58,843 bases of DNA, taken from assembly GCA_934650095.1 (NCBI GenBank), contig CAKUFT010000007.1:1-58843 (forward strand), read 5' to 3'. Both the position numbers and the translations under genes were made by a program. The DNA is from an uncultured Collinsella sp. (GTDB taxonomy: Bacteria > Actinomycetota > Coriobacteriia > Coriobacteriales > Coriobacteriaceae). Of the stretch, positions 6,923-14,406 are shown one piece after another; the first letter of the stretch is position 1; every line of letters starts with the position of its first letter. Below the pieces are notes generated by a model. The model saw nothing but the letters and a program-made list of their open reading frames with translations, was not told the origin of the DNA and ran no database searches.

Positions 6923-8998
6923 ATGGGTGCTCCCAAGACCGGCAACGTAAGGAACGTGGTGCTCGTAGGCCAAGGCGGGGTGGGCAAGACTTCACTCGCC
7001 GAAGCCATGCTCCACCTTTCCGGCAAGACCGCCCGTCTGGGCGGCCACGACGGCACCAAGCCCACGCTCGACTATGACCCCGAAGAGGTCAAGCGTGCGT
7101 TCTCCATCTCGACGACCATCGCACCGATCGACTGGAAGGGCGCCCGCATCAACGTGCTCGATGCCCCGTGCTACCCCGATTTTATCGGCGACGCCTTCGC
7201 GGCGATGAGCGTCTGCGAGACGGCGCTGTTCGTGGTCGACGCCGAGGCTGGCCCGCAACCGACGACCGTCAAGCTTTGGTATGCGGCCGAGGACCTTCGC
7301 CTGGCGCGCGCGGTGTTCGTGAACCGCCTGTCGCGTCCCGAGGCCAGCTTTAGCACCACCATGGAGCTGCTGCAGGAGCGCTTTGGCACGCGCTTGGGCG
7401 CCGTGACCCTTCCTTGGGGCGAGGGCGAGGACTTTGACGGCATCATTGATCTGGTGCGCATGAAGGCGCGCCACTGCAACGGCGCCGAGGCCGTTGAGTC
7501 GGAGATTCCCGAGGAGTATCGTGCCCAGGCCGAGGAGGCCCATGACCATCTGTGTGAACTGGTGGCCGAGGCCGACGACGAGCTGATGATGAAATACCTC
7601 GAAGGCGAGGAGACGCTGACGCAGGAGGAGCTCGAGGGCTTGTTGTCCAAGGCGATCGCCGAGCGCATCTTTGTGCCGGTCTTTGCGGGCGATTGCATTA
7701 AGGAGCAGGGCGTCAACTCGCTGATGGACGACATCGCCACGTATTTCCCGGCGCCGACCGACTACGGCGAGATGCCGCTCATCGACGGCGATTCGCTCAA
7801 GATTTCGAGCGATGATGACCGTCCGGTGGCGTTTGTGTTTAAGACGCTGGCCGACCCGCAGCAGGGTCGCATCAGCTTTATCAAGGTGCTGACGGGCACG
7901 CTTGAGCCGGGCCTTGAGCTCATCAACGCCCGCACGCGCAAGAGCGATCGTCTGGCTCACCTGTATGTGATGTGCGGCCGCGACATGACCGAGGTCGGTC
8001 ACGCCTATGCCGGCGACATTATCGTGGCGCCCAAGCTGGCCGCCGAGACGGGCGACACGCTCTCCATTACCGGTAAGGTCGAGGCAGCGGCGTTCAAGTT
8101 CCCCAACTCGCAGTACCGCATCGCCATCGAGGCCGAGAACCGCGGTGACGAGGAGAAGCTCTACACGTTTATCGAGAAGGCATGCAAGGCCGATCCGACC
8201 ATGAGCATCGACCGCGACGAGGAGACGGGCCAGACCATCATCTCCGCCGTGGGCGAGGCGCAGGTTTCGGTGCTGCTCAACCGTCTGGAGGACCGCACCA
8301 AGGTTGCGGCCAAGAGCGTGCCGATCCGCATTCCGTATCGCGAGACCATTCACCGCACGGCAAGCGCCCAGGGCCGTCACAAGAAGCAGACCGGTGGTGC
8401 CGGCCAGTACGGCGACTGCTGGCTGCGCGTGGAGCCGCTCATTGGGCCCGACGGCACGAGCGACGGCTACGAGTTTGTGGATGAGGTCGTGGGCGGCCGC
8501 ATTCCGCGTTCGCTGATCCCCGCTGTGGACAAGGGCGTCCAGGAGACCATGAAGGACGGCATTATCGCCGGCTATCCGCTCACGGGCATTCGCGTCGCGG
8601 TGTACGACGGCTCGTATCACAGCGTCGACTCCAACGAGATGGCGTTCCGCGCGGCGGCTCGCATCGGCCTGCGCAAGGCGTGTGCCGATGCCGACCCGGT
8701 GGTGCTGGAGCCCATCGAGGAGATCACCGTGACCATTCCCGAGAGCTACGCCGGCGCCGTGATGGGCGACATCTCGGCCTCGCGCGGTCGCGTGACGGGC
8801 ATGGAGACCGATGAGCGCGGCGACACCGTGGTCATCGCCCAGGCTCCGCTTGCCGAGCTGACGGATTACTCGACCCGCCTGCGCTCCATCACGCGCGGTA
8901 CGGGCGACTTTACCATGAAGCCCGCTGGCTACGAGCAGGTGCCCTACGACGTTCAGGCCAAGCTGGTCGAGCGCTATGAGGAGGGCCGCGCTAAGTAG
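6923..8998 (+). CDS. elongation factor G-like GTPase (EF-G paralogue)
   Basis: A 691-residue protein with the full EF-G domain order (G, II, III, IV, V). The P-loop GQGGVGKTS is intact, but the G3 motif reads DAPC instead of DTPG, and the G4 position reads NRLS instead of NKMD. These changes mark the EF-G-like branch found in actinobacteria and others beside canonical FusA, and suggest altered GTP use. The domain IV region RHKKQTGGAGQYGDCWLRVEP and the C-terminal domain V are well kept. The role is not settled in this branch; ribosome binding in recycling or stress is one idea. Start ATG 6923 follows a perfect AAGGAGGT; the frame is open upstream but without support. The 230 bases upstream hold no clear gene. 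Confidence 0.88.
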   Translation: MGAPKTGNVRNVVLVGQGGVGKTSLAEAMLHLSGKTARLGGHDGTKPTLDYDPEEVKRAFSISTTIAPIDWKGARINVLDAPCYPDFIGDAFAAMSVCETALFVVDAEAGPQPTTVKLWYAAEDLRLARAVFVNRLSRPEASFSTTMELLQERFGTRLGAVTLPWGEGEDFDGIIDLVRMKARHCNGAEAVESEIPEEYRAQAEEAHDHLCELVAEADDELMMKYLEGEETLTQEELEGLLSKAIAERIFVPVFAGDCIKEQGVNSLMDDIATYFPAPTDYGEMPLIDGDSLKISSDDDRPVAFVFKTLADPQQGRISFIKVLTGTLEPGLELINARTRKSDRLAHLYVMCGRDMTEVGHAYAGDIIVAPKLAAETGDTLSITGKVEAAAFKFPNSQYRIAIEAENRGDEEKLYTFIEKACKADPTMSIDRDEETGQTIISAVGEAQVSVLLNRLEDRTKVAAKSVPIRIPYRETIHRTASAQGRHKKQTGGAGQYGDCWLRVEPLIGPDGTSDGYEFVDEVVGGRIPRSLIPAVDKGVQETMKDGIIAGYPLTGIRVAVYDGSYHSVDSNEMAFRAAARIGLRKACADADPVVLEPIEEITVTIPESYAGAVMGDISASRGRVTGMETDERGDTVVIAQAPLAELTDYSTRLRSITRGTGDFTMKPAGYEQVPYDVQAKLVERYEEGRAK

Positions 8999-9034
8999 CG
9001 TGTGGTCTTGCCTGAAGTATAGGTGCTGACGAAT

Positions 9035-9067
9035 GGGCCGCCCTGAGTAACCGGGGCGGCCCTTTTT
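9035..9067 (+). terminator. intrinsic terminator after the EF-G-like gene
   Basis: GGGCCGCCC / GGGCGGCCC stem followed by TTTTT. Confidence 0.9.
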
Positions 9068-9126
9068 GATCCGCATGCGACGGAGGAAAACGGATCATTT
9101 TTTGGTTACGGGCGGTGCGGTCGCCG

Positions 9127-10107
9127 CTAGTCCCCCGAGGCCTGGTTGCGGCCGGTGGCGTAGTCAATTTGCACGTGCGGCTGCAGGTTATAGCAGTACA
9201 CGTGGAAGCAGAGGCTCTTGCCATGGTCCTCGACTGACTGCGCCTCCAGGCGTACGCCGCGACAGACGAGCTCATCTTCGTTGTACATGGGCGTGACGCG
9301 GTAGAGTACGTGGTTGCCCGTCTCGCGAATGTAGTCGAGGATTCGTTCTTCAAAAGGCAACATGCCCGTCTCGTTGAGATAGCGTGTGCCGGTGAGTAGG
9401 TTTTTGCGGTTGGCGTTTTCGCCGCAGAGTGACCAAGCGATCAGGTGGCAGCGGTTGTAGAGGCTCTCACCTGGAATAAAGCTGTATCGCTGCTGATGCC
9501 AGCCGGCAGGATGGATACGTGAGATATCGCCGCGCTTTCCCTGTCCGAGCGACTCGGGGCCTACGCAGGCGAGCGCCTTGCGAGTGCGGCCTAGGCTGTC
9601 GAGCTTGGAGAATTTCTTAAAGCAACCTTCTTCGGTGGCGCGCTCGTACTCGTCGAGCGTGAACGACGGCGTGCCCAGCGGGTGCGTGCTATCGGCACGC
9701 AGGGCGACATAGGGGTTGCCGGCGTAATCGGGAATGCTGCTGAGGTATACACCGCGTGCGCGGTCGAGGTCGGGGTTTTCGACCTCGTCGATGGGGGTGA
9801 CGGAGCTATCCGAGGCAGTGTCGCTGGTGTCGGTCGAGGTGGCCTCGGAGCCATCGTCGGCGTCCGGGCTGCCTTCGGAGTCCTCGGAGCTTGCCGTTCC
9901 CGATTCGAGTCGGGCGACCAGATCGGCCTCGTCTTCGGTGCGGCTAGGGCTTTCATTTTGCTTCTCGGCCAGAGCTGCCGCCTGCTCATCGCTTTGCGGT
10001 GACAGCAGCTTGGGCGCGCCGTCGAGCGATCCCGTAAACAGCGCAAACCCCAGCACCACGGCGGTGCCGATGGAAAGTACTTGCTTGTAGGCGGACTTGC
10101 GCGACAT
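9127..10107 (-). CDS. DNA/RNA non-specific endonuclease (EndA-like), membrane-anchored or secreted
   Basis: A 326-residue protein with an N-terminal hydrophobic segment (about 10-28), then an 80-residue Ser/Asp/Glu-rich linker, then a nuclease domain from about 115. The domain has SLYNRCHLIAWSL (218-230) where the family has D/N-R-G-H; the catalytic histidine H221 is present but the preceding Gly is Cys. N231-R-K-N-LLTGTRYLN follows, as in EndA of streptococci, which degrades one DNA strand during uptake. So the likely role is an extracytoplasmic nuclease for competence, nutrient scavenging or escape from DNA nets. No competence gene is nearby. AGGAG precedes the ATG. Confidence 0.85.
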   Translation of the reverse strand: MSRKSAYKQVLSIGTAVVLGFALFTGSLDGAPKLLSPQSDEQAAALAEKQNESPSRTEDEADLVARLESGTASSEDSEGSPDADDGSEATSTDTSDTASDSSVTPIDEVENPDLDRARGVYLSSIPDYAGNPYVALRADSTHPLGTPSFTLDEYERATEEGCFKKFSKLDSLGRTRKALACVGPESLGQGKRGDISRIHPAGWHQQRYSFIPGESLYNRCHLIAWSLCGENANRKNLLTGTRYLNETGMLPFEERILDYIRETGNHVLYRVTPMYNEDELVCRGVRLEAQSVEDHGKSLCFHVYCYNLQPHVQIDYATGRNQASGD

Positions 10108-10192
10108 GGAGGCTCCTGGCTAGACGGTTGGGAATCTACCAGTCTAGCAGGTGCCATCGCAGGTCATTCGATCGAACAAATACTTAAGATTC

Positions 10193-10221
10193 GGGACAAA
10201 CACTCCTGATTACTTTGTCCC
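10193..10221. repeat. small palindrome GGGACAAA / TTTGTCCC
   Basis: Perfect 8-bp inverted repeat with a 13-base loop, about 90 bases upstream of the nuclease start. Its GTCCCAAAT end resembles the loop of the element at 10261-10295. Confidence 0.7.
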
Positions 10222-10226
10222 AAATA

Positions 10227-10250
10227 AAGTTGCGGCGGAATAGCTCCTGA
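10227..10250 (+). repeat. half copy of the AAGTTGCGGTG palindromic element
   Basis: AAAGTTGCGGCGGAATAGCT and four more bases match one arm of the elements at 10567, 10942 and 33061; the partner arm is absent. Confidence 0.7.
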
Positions 10251-10260
10251 GGGGGCCAGG

Positions 10261-10295
10261 GTAGTTAATTTGGGATGGGGCTTTTTTGACTACTT
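10261..10295 (-). repeat. GTAGTCAAAAAAGCCC-type element, copy 1
   Basis: The reverse complement of this 35-base segment matches 33160-33194 at all but a few positions. The ends GTAGT / ACTAC are inverted repeats, so both copies can form a stem-loop with an AAAAAAGCCC loop. Confidence 0.75.
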
Positions 10296-10354
10296 GAGCA
10301 ACTGGGCTGGCAAAGCGGTCAAAACACCGTTCCGAAAAGACTGGGCTAGTGCTG

Positions 10355-10516
10355 CGCCACAAAAACGGCCTATCTACTACGTTTGACCCGCACCGGTCGA
10401 CCATGGCCGTGTTTTCTGAAAATCGGCAAGCCGTCTACCTGCGGTTTTGTTTTTGCAAAATTCGACATGGTTGAGGGTTATCGGTTAAACGTAGTAGATA
10501 GGGCCATTTCGTGGCG
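10355..10516. repeat. long hairpin element, about 34-bp imperfect arms (LH2)
   Basis: Arms 10355-10388 and 10483-10516 are complementary over a core TATCTACTACGTTT / AAACGTAGTAGATA and again at the outer CGCCAC / GTGGCG ends, with a few mismatches and one bulge. The 94-base interior is not coding. Its design (long outer arms, non-coding interior) is that of LH1, but the sequence differs. Confidence 0.8.
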
Positions 10517-10566
10517 AGCGGTCCGTTTTGAGGTTAAAAGCAACCGACTTCAAATGATCATTCTGG

Positions 10567-10635
10567 AAGTTGCGGTGAAATAGTTCCCGGTTTGACTCAA
10601 AAGGCCGCTAAACAGGAACTATTCCACCGCAAGTT
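10567..10635. repeat. AAGTTGCGGTG palindromic element, copy A1 (69 bp)
   Basis: Arms AAGTTGCGGTGAAATAGTTC... and ...GAACTATTCCACCGCAAGTT pair with a few mismatches around a 17-base loop. Same length as copy A2 at 10942-11010. Confidence 0.88.
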
Positions 10636-10680
10636 AGGGGTGGTTGGGATGTGTGAGCTCTAAAGAGGGGAGCCACAGGC

Positions 10681-10869
10681 TAGAGAGACCGCGCTCGTCT
10701 CTCTAAATATCTCTCTAAAGCGAAAGTTGGTTAGAGAGACGTTTCAGGCAGTCTACCAGCAGATTTGATATGTCTCTCTAAATGTCTCTCTAAAACAAGA
10801 TACTTATCTCTCTAAAGTTAGAGAGATAAGAGCAAAGTTAGAGAGATGCGCCGCGGGCTTAGAGAGACG
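10681..10869. repeat. ten-copy TAGAGAGA / TCTCTCTA array
   Basis: In 190 bases the 8-mer TAGAGAGA occurs five times and its reverse complement TCTCTCTA five times (near 10681, 10699, 10710, 10732, 10773, 10785, 10807, 10819, 10839 and 10860). Adjacent inverted copies at 10805-10827 form the palindrome TATCTCTCTAAAGTTAGAGA... Spacings vary, so it is not a simple tandem repeat. It may be a cluster of protein-binding sites; no known site matches. Confidence 0.85.
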
Positions 10870-10881
10870 AGCGTTATGCGA

Positions 10882-10934
10882 CGTTTCCCCAGATAAAACC
10901 TACCAAAATAAACCTGTCCCTTTTTGGCAGGTTC
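10882..10934 (+). repeat. CCTGTCCC-loop palindrome, copy 1
   Basis: Stem AACCTACCAAAA / TTTTTGGCAGGTT around a loop containing AACCTGTCCC. The whole unit, with its left shoulder CCCAGATAAAACCTACC, recurs in reverse orientation at 14194-14248. Confidence 0.88.
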
Positions 10935-10941
10935 ATCAACG

Positions 10942-11010
10942 AAGTTGCGGTGGAATAGTTCCTGTTTGGGCGCAAAAAGCCGTTAAACAGGAACTATTTC
11001 ACCGCAACTT
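10942..11010. repeat. AAGTTGCGGTG palindromic element, copy A2 (69 bp)
   Basis: 26-bp arms at 10942-10967 and 10985-11010 are complementary at 25 of 26 positions around a 17-base loop. It sits 14 bases beyond the larE stop and could act as its transcript end. Confidence 0.92.
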
Positions 11011-11023
11011 ATTGGGGCGTTGT

Positions 11024-11902
11024 TTATTGATTCATCGCGCCGTGGATGTAGGGGGTTACCTGGGGGGAGATGTCGCTGCAGCCTAGGTTGCGTAGGGCGG
11101 ATTCGATGGCGGTGGGCAGCGGGGTTTTGCCCTCGGCATCGACCGTGGTACCACCGAGGGCAGCAATCTTGGCGACGTCGGACGGGGCGGCCTCGATATG
11201 CATGCAGCCACCGACCAGTCGCGCGCGGACCTGCGAAAGGTCAAGGTCGTGCAGGTAATCCTCGCAGGCGCGAATCAGGTCGACCTTCTCGCGCGTAAGC
11301 TTCTCGCCCGTGGGGATGCGCGTGGCAAGGCAGGCGCCGGCGGGTAGGTTCCAAACGGGATAGCCCCATGCGCGCAGCAACTCACGCTCCTCGTCCTTGG
11401 TAAAGCCGACCTCCATAAGGGGCGAGCGCACGCCGAGCTCCTCGGCGGCGCGCATGCCGGGGCGGTAATCGCCACGGTCGTCTGCGTTGCTGCCATCGAT
11501 GACGGTGGGGAAGCCCAGCGATTTGGCGTGGTTGACGATGGCGGTGAAGCCGGCGCGCTTGCAGTGGTAACAGCGGTCAGCATCGTTGCAGGCGACCTGC
11601 GGAAGCTGGAGCTGGTCAACCGAAAGATTAAGCACCGGAAGCTTAAAATGCGGGCCCTCATCGGCTTGTCCGTCAACAGATCGCTCAAACGAAGCCTGCT
11701 CGGGCGTGCCGATGAACGGCGTGGTGAGATGGACGAGAAGGGTGTTAGCGGGCATGATGCGGGAGCAAACGGCGGCCAAAAAGCTGCTGTCGACGCCGCC
11801 AGAAAAGCCGATGGCGACGCGTCCATATGCCAAAAGCAGCTGCTCGAGCGCTGAGAGTTTGTTCTGAAGCTCCTCTGCGGGTGCGGTGGTGTCTGAAAGC
11901 AT
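11024..11902 (-). CDS. larE: ATP-dependent sacrificial sulfur transferase LarE
   Basis: A 292-residue PP-loop protein. The ATP-pyrophosphatase motif SGGVDSS is at 34-40; the middle holds CYHCKRAGF and PTVIDGSNADD; the C-terminal part has GACLATRIPTGEKLT, all typical of LarE. LarE adenylates the pyridinium dicarboxylate intermediate and inserts sulfur during synthesis of the nickel-pincer cofactor of lactate racemase and its relatives. The cysteines may allow either the sacrificial or the cluster-dependent type of sulfur donation; I cannot decide. No larA, larB or larC lies in this window, so partners must be elsewhere. The gene is divergent from the HAD phosphatase gene. Confidence 0.88.
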   Translation of the reverse strand: MLSDTTAPAEELQNKLSALEQLLLAYGRVAIGFSGGVDSSFLAAVCSRIMPANTLLVHLTTPFIGTPEQASFERSVDGQADEGPHFKLPVLNLSVDQLQLPQVACNDADRCYHCKRAGFTAIVNHAKSLGFPTVIDGSNADDRGDYRPGMRAAEELGVRSPLMEVGFTKDEERELLRAWGYPVWNLPAGACLATRIPTGEKLTREKVDLIRACEDYLHDLDLSQVRARLVGGCMHIEAAPSDVAKIAALGGTTVDAEGKTPLPTAIESALRNLGCSDISPQVTPYIHGAMNQ

Positions 11903-12067
11903 GAAACGTTCCTTACAGTTAAAAGCTCGGACGAAACTATAATCCTACCGAGCCGCTCGCCATAAGACATCTATCTATGTAACGAAAGTGCAATATGTAT
12001 ATACGTTATATACAAGTTTGTAAAGTGCGGTAGAGTAGCGGCAATGCAAGCCGATGGGGGGACCAAA

Positions 12068-12718
12068 ATGATCAAGGCTGTCATTTTTGATATGGACGGA
12101 ACGCTCGTGGACACCGAGCGCTTGGGTATTAAGGCGTGGAAAGCGGGTGCCGTTGAGCTGGGACTCGCGATTGATGAGGCGCTGATTCATCAGTTTATCG
12201 GCCGTACGCTGGTAGATGTCATGGGCATCTTGGAGAAGCATTATGGCAGCCACGAGACCGCTGAGGCGATCTATGTCCGCCACAAGGAAATTCGCGACGA
12301 GATGGTCAAGACCGAGCTGGAGCTTAAGGCCGGCGCCGCCGAGTGCCTGGACGAGCTTTTGGCTGCGGGCTATCACGTGGGCCTTGCGACGTCTTCGCGC
12401 CACGTTACCGCCGAGCGCAACCTTAAGGCGTTCGGTCTCTTTGACAAGTTTGAGACTGTGACCTGCGGCGAGGACGTCGTGCACGGCAAGCCCGATCCCG
12501 AGATGTATCTGCTTGCCTGCAAGCGCGCGGGCTTTGCTCCCGAGGAGTGCGCCGTGGTCGAGGATTCGCGCAACGGCTGCGTCTCGGGTATCACGGCCGG
12601 CTGCCATGTCTTTGCCGTGCCTGATATCGTCCCGCTGCCGCAGGACGTGGTGGACGGTTGCGACGCCGTGCTCGACACGCTGTTCGATCTGACGGCGGCG
12701 GTCAAGGCCGTGCGCTAG
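12068..12718 (+). CDS. HAD-superfamily hydrolase, beta-phosphoglucomutase-like
   Basis: A 216-residue class IA HAD enzyme. Motif I is FDMDGTLVDTE, motif II is in GLATSSR, motif III K is in HGKPDPEMY, and motif IV is VVEDSRNG. The helical cap follows motif I. This set is typical of small phosphatases or phosphomutases such as beta-phosphoglucomutase and phosphoglycolate phosphatase; the substrate is open. ATG 12068 is chosen because GATGGGGGGA lies just upstream; an ATG eight codons earlier lacks a site and would put residues ahead of the conserved IKAVIFDMDG start. A terminator follows. Confidence 0.87.
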   Translation: MIKAVIFDMDGTLVDTERLGIKAWKAGAVELGLAIDEALIHQFIGRTLVDVMGILEKHYGSHETAEAIYVRHKEIRDEMVKTELELKAGAAECLDELLAAGYHVGLATSSRHVTAERNLKAFGLFDKFETVTCGEDVVHGKPDPEMYLLACKRAGFAPEECAVVEDSRNGCVSGITAGCHVFAVPDIVPLPQDVVDGCDAVLDTLFDLTAAVKAVR

Positions 12719-12740
12719 CGCCCCGTGCGCAACCTTTCTC

Positions 12741-12754
12741 CGTTCTAACGAACG
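12741..12754 (+). repeat. GTTC-TAAC-GAAC palindrome (short copy)
   Basis: CGTTCTAACGAACG lies 22 bases after the HAD stop. The same core with longer arms follows the stops at 5688, 16533 and 20895. Confidence 0.75.
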
Positions 12755-12772
12755 TTGCGAATGCAAAAGAGT

Positions 12773-12811
12773 AAAGGGCCCGACAAGTACCTGCTTGTCG
12801 GGCCCTTTTTG
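12773..12811 (+). terminator. intrinsic terminator after the HAD gene
   Basis: AAAGGGCCCGACAAG / CTTGTCGGGCCCTTT perfect 15-bp stem with a 6-base loop and TTTTT. Confidence 0.93.
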
Positions 12812-12841
12812 TTTGGTCGAAGGCTTGATAACGTCGCTTTG

Positions 12842-12957
12842 CACGAAATGGGAAGTTAAATACAGGCTGATTTACACGAAATGGGAAGTTAAATGCGCGC
12901 GAGTTTACACGAAATGGGAAGTTAAATGCGCGCGAGTTTACACGAAATGGGAAGTTA
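12842..12957 (+). repeat. tandem repeat, four copies of a 33-base unit
   Basis: CACGAAATGGGAAGTTA begins at 12842, 12875, 12908 and 12941, exactly 33 bases apart. The inter-copy sequence is AATGCGCGCGAGTTTA in the last two units and diverged in the first. It lies between the convergent HAD and LacI genes. The spacers are near identical, so it is not a CRISPR array. Confidence 0.92.
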
Positions 12958-13017
12958 CGCTCGCGTGGGCATAGATAGATTACCCCGCTGCGCCTAAAGA
13001 CTCAGCGAGGTAAGCGG

Positions 13018-14130
13018 TTACAGGTACGCGCCGAGGTTGATGGCGGTGGCGTCGGTTTGGGTGCTTGCCTGGGTGCTCGCGCGTTCCAGCAAAAATGGGC
13101 GCACGATTTCCTGACGGTTGATGTCTTCGGTGGCGGTGACCGTTGTGACGGGGCGGGCGGCCGAGCCGACGCGGATGTGTTTGGTTTTGGGCGGTGTCTT
13201 TTGCTCGATTTGCTCCATCAGCAGCTGGACGCCCTTGCGGCCAATCTCGTAGCCCGGGGGAGCAACCGTGGTGAGCGAGACGGATCCGCTCCAGGCAAGC
13301 GGGTTACCGTCGCATCCGGCGACAAGAATCTGGCCGGGGACACAGATGCCTTTGTCGACCAGCGCCGAGATGACGCCGGAGGCCAACACGTCGGTAAGTC
13401 CTACGACAAAATCGGGGCGCTCGTCGGTCGGGCGCTCGGCAATCTGTGCACCGATACCGTAGCCGTCGGCCGCGGTGTTCCATTCGCCGGCGTCGATAAC
13501 TTCGATCTTAATGTCGGGACGCATCGCCAGCGCCTTGTGAATGCCAAGAACGCGCAGGGTGAGCTGCATAAATGCCGCTCGACCCACAACGACGATATGG
13601 TGTGCGCCGCGGGCGATGGCGAGCTCGGCGATAATGCGCCCCTGGGCCTCGTTGTCGGCAGCCACGTAGTAGCCGGGCTCGGAGCAGTGGATGTCCAGGT
13701 AGACGATGGGCACGGACATCTTGGCCATGGCCGGGTGCCAGTCAGGGGATGCCATGGGCTGAACCATGACGCCGGACATCTGCGTGCCCATAAAGTAGCG
13801 CAGGTAATGATCCTCAAGAATATCGTTGTTGTCGGCATTGGCGATGAGCAGATCGTAGCCGTGCTTTCGGGCCTCGTTGTGGGCCCCGCTGGCGATCTGG
13901 AGCGAGAAGCCGTGGTCGAGGCGGGGGAGGACCAGGCCAAAGGACTTGGTGGTGCCGCCGGCCAGCTGACGGGCGCTTTGGTTGGGCAGGTAGCCTAGAC
14001 GATTGATGGTCTCGTTGATGAGTTTGAGGGTCTCGGGGCGCAGCTTTTCGGGATGGTTGAGCGCGTTGGAAACCGTGCCCAACGAAACTCCGGCCTCGCG
14101 CGCGACGTCGCTGATTTTAACCTTTGCCAT
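13018..14130 (-). CDS. LacI-family transcriptional regulator
   Basis: A 370-residue repressor-type protein. The N-terminal HTH reads KISDVAREAGVSLGTVSNALNHP, the hallmark of the family, followed by the hinge region LGYLPNQSARQLAGG and a periplasmic-binding-protein-like effector domain (FGLVLPRLDHGF through to the C-terminus). It probably binds a sugar or related ligand. Start at 14130 is set by the conserved MAKVKISDV and an AGGGG site; the frame runs 47 codons further upstream through repeat DNA without support. No sugar-uptake genes are adjacent, so the target is unknown; it could act on itself or on distant genes. Confidence 0.92.
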   Translation of the reverse strand: MAKVKISDVAREAGVSLGTVSNALNHPEKLRPETLKLINETINRLGYLPNQSARQLAGGTTKSFGLVLPRLDHGFSLQIASGAHNEARKHGYDLLIANADNNDILEDHYLRYFMGTQMSGVMVQPMASPDWHPAMAKMSVPIVYLDIHCSEPGYYVAADNEAQGRIIAELAIARGAHHIVVVGRAAFMQLTLRVLGIHKALAMRPDIKIEVIDAGEWNTAADGYGIGAQIAERPTDERPDFVVGLTDVLASGVISALVDKGICVPGQILVAGCDGNPLAWSGSVSLTTVAPPGYEIGRKGVQLLMEQIEQKTPPKTKHIRVGSAARPVTTVTATEDINRQEIVRPFLLERASTQASTQTDATAINLGAYL

Positions 14131-14193
14131 AGCGGCCCCTTTGATGCGTTTCAAGTACAAGCCTGATTGTAGCATCGCCCGACCCCGGGGTGT

Positions 14194-14248
14194 CAAAACC
14201 TGCCAATTAGGGACAGGTTTATTTTGGTAGGTTTTATCTGGGAAAACG
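14194..14248 (-). repeat. CCTGTCCC-loop palindrome, copy 2 (reverse orientation)
   Basis: Stem AAAACCTGCCAA / TTGGTAGGTTTT with loop TTAGGGACAGGTTTATTT. Its reverse complement matches 10882-10934 closely. It lies 64 bases upstream of the LacI start. Confidence 0.88.
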
Positions 14249-14264
14249 CCGACTCCGGCGCAGG

Positions 14265-14304
14265 CCACCACGAAGGGGGCAGTTCACAATCCCCTTCGTG
14301 GTGG
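14265..14304. repeat. CCACCACGAAGGGG palindrome
   Basis: Perfect 14-bp arms (14265-14278 and 14291-14304) around GCAGTTCACAAT. The stem resembles the AACCACCAC stems at 14492 and 16776 but the loop differs. Confidence 0.85.
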
Positions 14305-14325
14305 TTTTGCTGCCCCGGCTTTCAA

Positions 14326-14386
14326 TTGTCTCGATCTGTAACATCTGGACGGTGAAACCGGCTCTACACGTTACAGATTGAGACAA
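14326..14386. repeat. TTGTCTCGATCTGTAAC hairpin, copy 1
   Basis: Arms 14326-14342 and 14370-14386 complement at 16 of 17 positions (one G-T pair); the loop is 27 bases. Confidence 0.88.
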
Positions 14387-14406
14387 AACGTCGAGGTCGG
14401 ACGGAA

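Larger units (their letters stand above)
10108..11023. other. 916-base intergenic repeat cluster without a convincing gene
   Basis: Between the nuclease and larE genes, both on the minus strand, lie at least eight separate repeat or palindrome units, listed individually below. Short open frames here (for example 10383-10583) run through the hairpins and lack ribosome sites or recognizable products. Promoter sequence for the nuclease gene must lie at its right end but I could not identify boxes with confidence. Confidence 0.8.

Noticed and set aside
6992..9076. 694-codon minus-strand frame opposite the EF-G-like gene
   Set aside because: Shadow of the well-supported EF-G-like gene; its product resembles no family and has no ribosome site.
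10383..10583. 66-codon plus-strand frame in the repeat cluster
   Set aside because: It spans both arms of the LH2 hairpin, has no ribosome site and no recognisable product.
12842..12957. Regular 33-base spacing suggested a CRISPR array
   Set aside because: Spacers are as similar as the repeats, the repeat is not palindromic at its ends, only four units exist, and no cas gene is present.
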